Source: DAOUJW01 sp965218945 (lineage in GTDB: Bacteria; Chloroflexota; Dehalococcoidia; Lucifugimonadales; UBA2985). Taken from it: a DNA stretch of 64,000 bases. Below are positions 61,383-64,000 of this stretch, piece after piece. A program made the position numbers and the translations under genes. The stretch is from NCBI GenBank assembly GCA_965218945.1, contig OZ244718.1:1054001-1118000 (forward strand), given 5' to 3'. Under the pieces are notes generated by a model. It saw only the letters and a list, made by a program, of their open reading frames with translations. It was not told the DNA's origin and ran no database searches. Numbering within the stretch: the first letter of the stretch is position 1; every line of letters begins with the position of its first letter.

Positions 61383-62749
61383 TGAAAATCATTGGAACGG
61401 TCCTTGCCGTCCTTGTGTTCGTGGCTCTGCTCGCCCAGGTGGCCGGCTTCGGGGTAGCTTATACGGTGGATGAGACCGAGTACGTGGTCATAACCCGCTT
61501 TGGAGAGGTGCAGAGGGGAATTGCCAGTCCCGGCCTGAAGTTCAAGTCGCCTCTTGAGAGCGTTGTACGGTTCGATAAGAGGCTGCTCCGTATCGATGTG
61601 CCAGTTCAGAGTATGCCGGACAGGGACAGCCAGTTCCTGGAGATAGACGCCTACGTCCGCTACAGGATCAGGGATCCCAAGGTCTTTCTGGAGAACCTGC
61701 GAGATGAGTTCACCGCCGGGCAGCGTATCGGAAGCCTGGCTATCTCAGCCATCCGCGACGAAGTGGGCGTGAGAGACCGGAGGGACATCATAGGTGGCGA
61801 TCCCATAACACAGGCCGATGGCACTATCATCGTGTTCCCCAGGCAAACTGAAGGCAGCGCTCCAAGTCGTGAAGCGATGATGCAGATTGTTTTGCAACGT
61901 ATAAAGAGTGATATCGAAGAGGGGTTCGGGGTGGAAATCGTGGATGTGCGGATTAAGCGGGCCGACTTCCCCACCGCGGCAGAGGCAAGCGTATTCGATC
62001 GGATGCGCTCCGAGCGCTCGGTTCAGGCGCAGCGGCTGCGTGCTGAGGGAGAGGAAGAGTACCTCACTATCACGGCTGACGTTGCCAGGCGAGTGCGGAT
62101 CATCAGGGCTGATGCTGATAGGGACGCCAACATCCTCTCCGGTGAAGGTGAGGCTCAGGCGGTCCAGATATTCGCCAGGGTATTTGGCACAAACGCCTTG
62201 AAGCCTGAGGCCCTGGATGCGCTGTACGCCCTGGAGTCTCTATCCCTAGAGGTGCTGGACGCCATTGAGGCCCTGGACGTAGAACTCATAACCGACGAGA
62301 CTATGGCAAACCTTAGGGCAGGAAATGTTCTCAGCGCCGATGTCCTTGAGGAGGCAATCACGGCGATACGAGCTTTGAGCCCGGAAACCCTTGATTCCAT
62401 GGAATTGGTCATCGGGTTTGAGGCCGCTAATGCCCTGAGGACGCTGGCGGCATCCGGCGAGGAGGCGCTGACCCCCATCGATTCTGAGGCTTTGGCCGAG
62501 GCCTTGGAGTTCTTCACCTTCAGGCGCAGCCTTGAGGCTTACACCAACTCCCTCCAGCAGGATACTACCTTGGTGCTTTCAGCGGACAGCGAGTTGTTCC
62601 GGTATCTGCAAGGCCCCACCGCAGCGAATCAGCAGAGTGACGCTGAAGCGTTCATGGCGCTATTCGGTGAGATGGCCCAGTTTATGGGAGACTCTGACGT
62701 AATGAGTATGGAGGAGTCCTCGGAGCACGATCAGGACTCCAGCCAATAG
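61379..62749 (+). CDS. hflC: HflC-like SPFH protein with an internal insertion
   Basis: 456 residues, longer than the usual ~290-330. The N-terminal helix is IIGTVLAVLVFVALLAQVAG, then the SPFH domain (EYVVITRFGEVQRGIASPGL, FLEIDAYVRYRIRDP) and the helical hairpin (MRSERSVQAQRLRAEGEEEY, DADRDANILSGEGEAQAVQI). At the point where family members run directly into FYAFYRSLEAY, about 100 residues (roughly 273-375) intervene. They are rich in Leu, Ala and Glu and built of short helical repeats with ALDALYALESLSLEVLDAI- and LRAGNVLSADVLEEAI-type phrases. FFTFRRSLEAYTNSLQ then resumes the normal end. Confidence 0.88.
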   Translation: MMKIIGTVLAVLVFVALLAQVAGFGVAYTVDETEYVVITRFGEVQRGIASPGLKFKSPLESVVRFDKRLLRIDVPVQSMPDRDSQFLEIDAYVRYRIRDPKVFLENLRDEFTAGQRIGSLAISAIRDEVGVRDRRDIIGGDPITQADGTIIVFPRQTEGSAPSREAMMQIVLQRIKSDIEEGFGVEIVDVRIKRADFPTAAEASVFDRMRSERSVQAQRLRAEGEEEYLTITADVARRVRIIRADADRDANILSGEGEAQAVQIFARVFGTNALKPEALDALYALESLSLEVLDAIEALDVELITDETMANLRAGNVLSADVLEEAITAIRALSPETLDSMELVIGFEAANALRTLAASGEEALTPIDSEALAEALEFFTFRRSLEAYTNSLQQDTTLVLSADSELFRYLQGPTAANQQSDAEAFMALFGEMAQFMGDSDVMSMEESSEHDQDSSQ

Positions 62750-62890
62750 GCTCTCCTGACTCTATTCCCAGTTCTAATGGTATAGGTCCCGTTTCCAGTT
62801 CAGGACAATCCTTGGCCCGCTTTCAATACTTGGGTATTATCCGCGACTTACCCGGGGCCAGCGCATCCACCATAGTCTCGCGAGCATAGG

Positions 62891-62922
62891 AAACCGGCGC
62901 TTTCACGCCGGTTTCGCTTTTT
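62891..62922 (+). terminator. Rho-independent terminator after hflKC
   Basis: AAACCGGCG and CGCCGGTTT pair perfectly around CTTTCA and are followed by CGCTTTTTG. It lies about 140 nt after the hflC stop. Confidence 0.75.
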
Positions 62923-62952
62923 GTGAAAGTAGCAGGGTCTTTCGATTGCTAC

Positions 62953-62976
62953 CCTCGCATCAAGTGCGGGGCAGGC
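62953..62976 (+). repeat. Dispersed hairpin element, copy 9 (chromosomal, outside the ICE)
   Basis: CCTCGCA-TCAAG-TGCGGGG followed by CAGGC. The stem change GTA/TAC to GCA/TGC is compensated; one outer mismatch remains. Confidence 0.7.
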
Positions 62977-63317
62977 TCTGAGCGACAGCGAAGGGCTAAA
63001 GCCCTTGCCTTCATTCCTTCTCTTCAATACTCGGACCAAGTTCTTGTTGAAGGATTTTAGATTCTTCGCCTGCGGCTCAGAATGACATATTCCAACTATC
63101 GAAAGACACTGCTGAAGGTAGGGGGTGCCATTGGCGTACGGACACCACTAGCATTGTCGCCGAATGGTCTTCGTATTCCGCGCTCCTCGTCACAATAGGC
63201 CATTTGAAGCATGGGGTGCGTGGGAAGACCAGACCACAGTCCCGATTCCCAGAGCAGGGTAGGGGAGTGGTCGGACCGGATAAGCGGACTTCCGGTACAG
63301 GGAGAGACGGAGGCCCC

Positions 63318-64000
63318 CTACAAGCCGTGGACCGGGAATATGCGGCTCTCCACCTCTCTCACACCCTCCTCGGCGACTTCGCGGGCCTTGGCCAGGACAC
63401 CGGAGTCCAATGACGGCCCCTCCGGGTCGCGGAGTAGCTTCAGACCGTACCGCTCCTGATAGTCCTGAGGGATCTCGTTGGGCCACTGCTCCTCCAGCAT
63501 CACGCCGTAGTCCAGCGCCCAGCCGCGAGCCACCGCCCCAAGGTCGTAACCGCCTCCGCCAAAGGCTAGCCATTTGGGACACAGCTTGCCCAGCTCCTCG
63601 ACCAGTCGAGAGTGTCCCTGGACCGTGAGGCCAAGCTGGGTGATGGGGTCCCGGAAGTAGGGGTCCATGCCCAGCTGAGTGGCAAGGACGTCCGGTTTGA
63701 AGGCGCGGATAAGGGGCGCTACTGCCTGATTCAGTACCCACAGATACAGCTCGTCGTTGGTGTAGGGGTAGAGCGGTACGTTGACGGAGTAGCCGAGGCC
63801 GCTTCCCGCTCCCATCTCGTTGACAAACCCGGTGCCGGGAAACAGGTACGTGCCGGACTGGTGCAGCGATATGGTCATCACTTGGTCCGTGTCGTAGAAG
63901 GCGTGCTGCACTCCGTCTCCGTGGTGAGCGTCGATGTCCACGTACACCACCCGCTGTCCCTGGTCCAGCAGGTACTTTATTGCTACCACTGGGTCATTGA
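63318..64000 (-). CDS. Histone deacetylase / acetoin utilisation family protein (5' end outside window)
   Basis: The minus-strand frame enters from the right edge at NDPVVAIKYLLDQGQRVVYV and continues DIDAHHGDGVQHAFYDTDQV, the zinc and active-site His-Asp region. SLHQSGTYLFPGTGFVNEMG, LGMDPYFRDPITQLGL and WLAFGGGGYDLGAVARGW follow, as in class I HDAC-like AcuC proteins. Such enzymes deacetylate small acetylated amines or lysine side chains. About the first 130 residues are missing from this window. Confidence 0.9.
   Translation of the reverse strand, partial: NDPVVAIKYLLDQGQRVVYVDIDAHHGDGVQHAFYDTDQVMTISLHQSGTYLFPGTGFVNEMGAGSGLGYSVNVPLYPYTNDELYLWVLNQAVAPLIRAFKPDVLATQLGMDPYFRDPITQLGLTVQGHSRLVEELGKLCPKWLAFGGGGYDLGAVARGWALDYGVMLEEQWPNEIPQDYQERYGLKLLRDPEGPSLDSGVLAKAREVAEEGVREVESRIFPVHGL

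Larger units (their letters stand above)
62750..63317. other. Intergenic region with terminator and dispersed repeats
   Basis: No gene. It contains the terminator at 62891-62922, one dispersed hairpin element and a stretch at 63055-63090 (TTAGATTCTTCGCCTGCGG, CTCAGAATGACAT) of the kind that recurs as short dispersed repeats in related metagenomic genomes. That last point is from memory and unverified. Confidence 0.5.

Overview
The window looks like a high-GC Chloroflexota (Dehalococcoidia / SAR202-like) chromosome carrying a large integrative conjugative element (ICE). The lineage call is inference. It rests on the look of the 16S rRNA, on a 16S gene with its own terminator and no 23S beside it (as known in Dehalococcoides), and on a conjugation apparatus reduced to monoderm-type parts.

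Layout. 1-5.8 kb is a patchwork: an interrupted transposase, a lone GmrSD-like (DUF262/DUF1524) defence gene of lower GC, an NmrA-like oxidoreductase, remnants of a regulator and an antitoxin, and a tyrosine recombinase flanked by inverted 27-bp sites with loxP-like architecture. 6.3-15.5 kb is one gene for an exported ~3060-residue multidomain protein with an embedded PEP-synthase/PPDK-like swivelling domain and ATP-grasp domain. 15.7-48.3 kb is the ICE. Its integrase (48091-46943, minus) lies next to tRNA-Ala(TGC), the presumed attachment site. A long minus-strand set (34.8 to 16.0 kb) carries an HTH/coiled-coil protein, primase, Rad52-type annealing protein, PD-(D/E)XK nuclease, two SSBs, RadC, methyltransferase, SNF2-type helicase and a PRTRC cluster (ubiquitin-like C, F-like, E2-like B, JAB-type A, E1-like ThiF). 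A plus-strand set (35.2 to 46.9 kb) carries the transfer genes (VirB6-, VirB2-, PrgI/VirB3-, VirB4- and VirD4-like), a replication-relaxation protein, two HTH regulators and an AlpA-like factor. The left ICE end was not located.

48.3-64 kb is core chromosome: tRNA-Ala and 16S rRNA (minus), then tRNA-Thr, tRNA-Tyr, tRNA-Thr, tuf, rpmG, secE, nusG, rplK, rplA, an L10 leader, rplJ, rplL, a small zinc protein, radC and a zinc-ribbon membrane protein (plus), a rhomboid protease (minus), a trehalose-synthase-type glycosyltransferase, hflK and hflC (plus) and a histone-deacetylase-family gene running off the right edge.

Main novelty candidates: (1) a dispersed 24-nt hairpin family with compensated stem changes, found between genes and inside at least five intact coding sequences, plus one copy that breaks a transposase frame; (2) the ubiquitin-like PRTRC module set off by strong hairpins; (3) the exported phosphotransferase-like giant protein; (4) the recombinase flanked by inverted loxP-like sites; (5) unrelated perfect hairpins in nearly every long gap of the minus-strand ICE operon.
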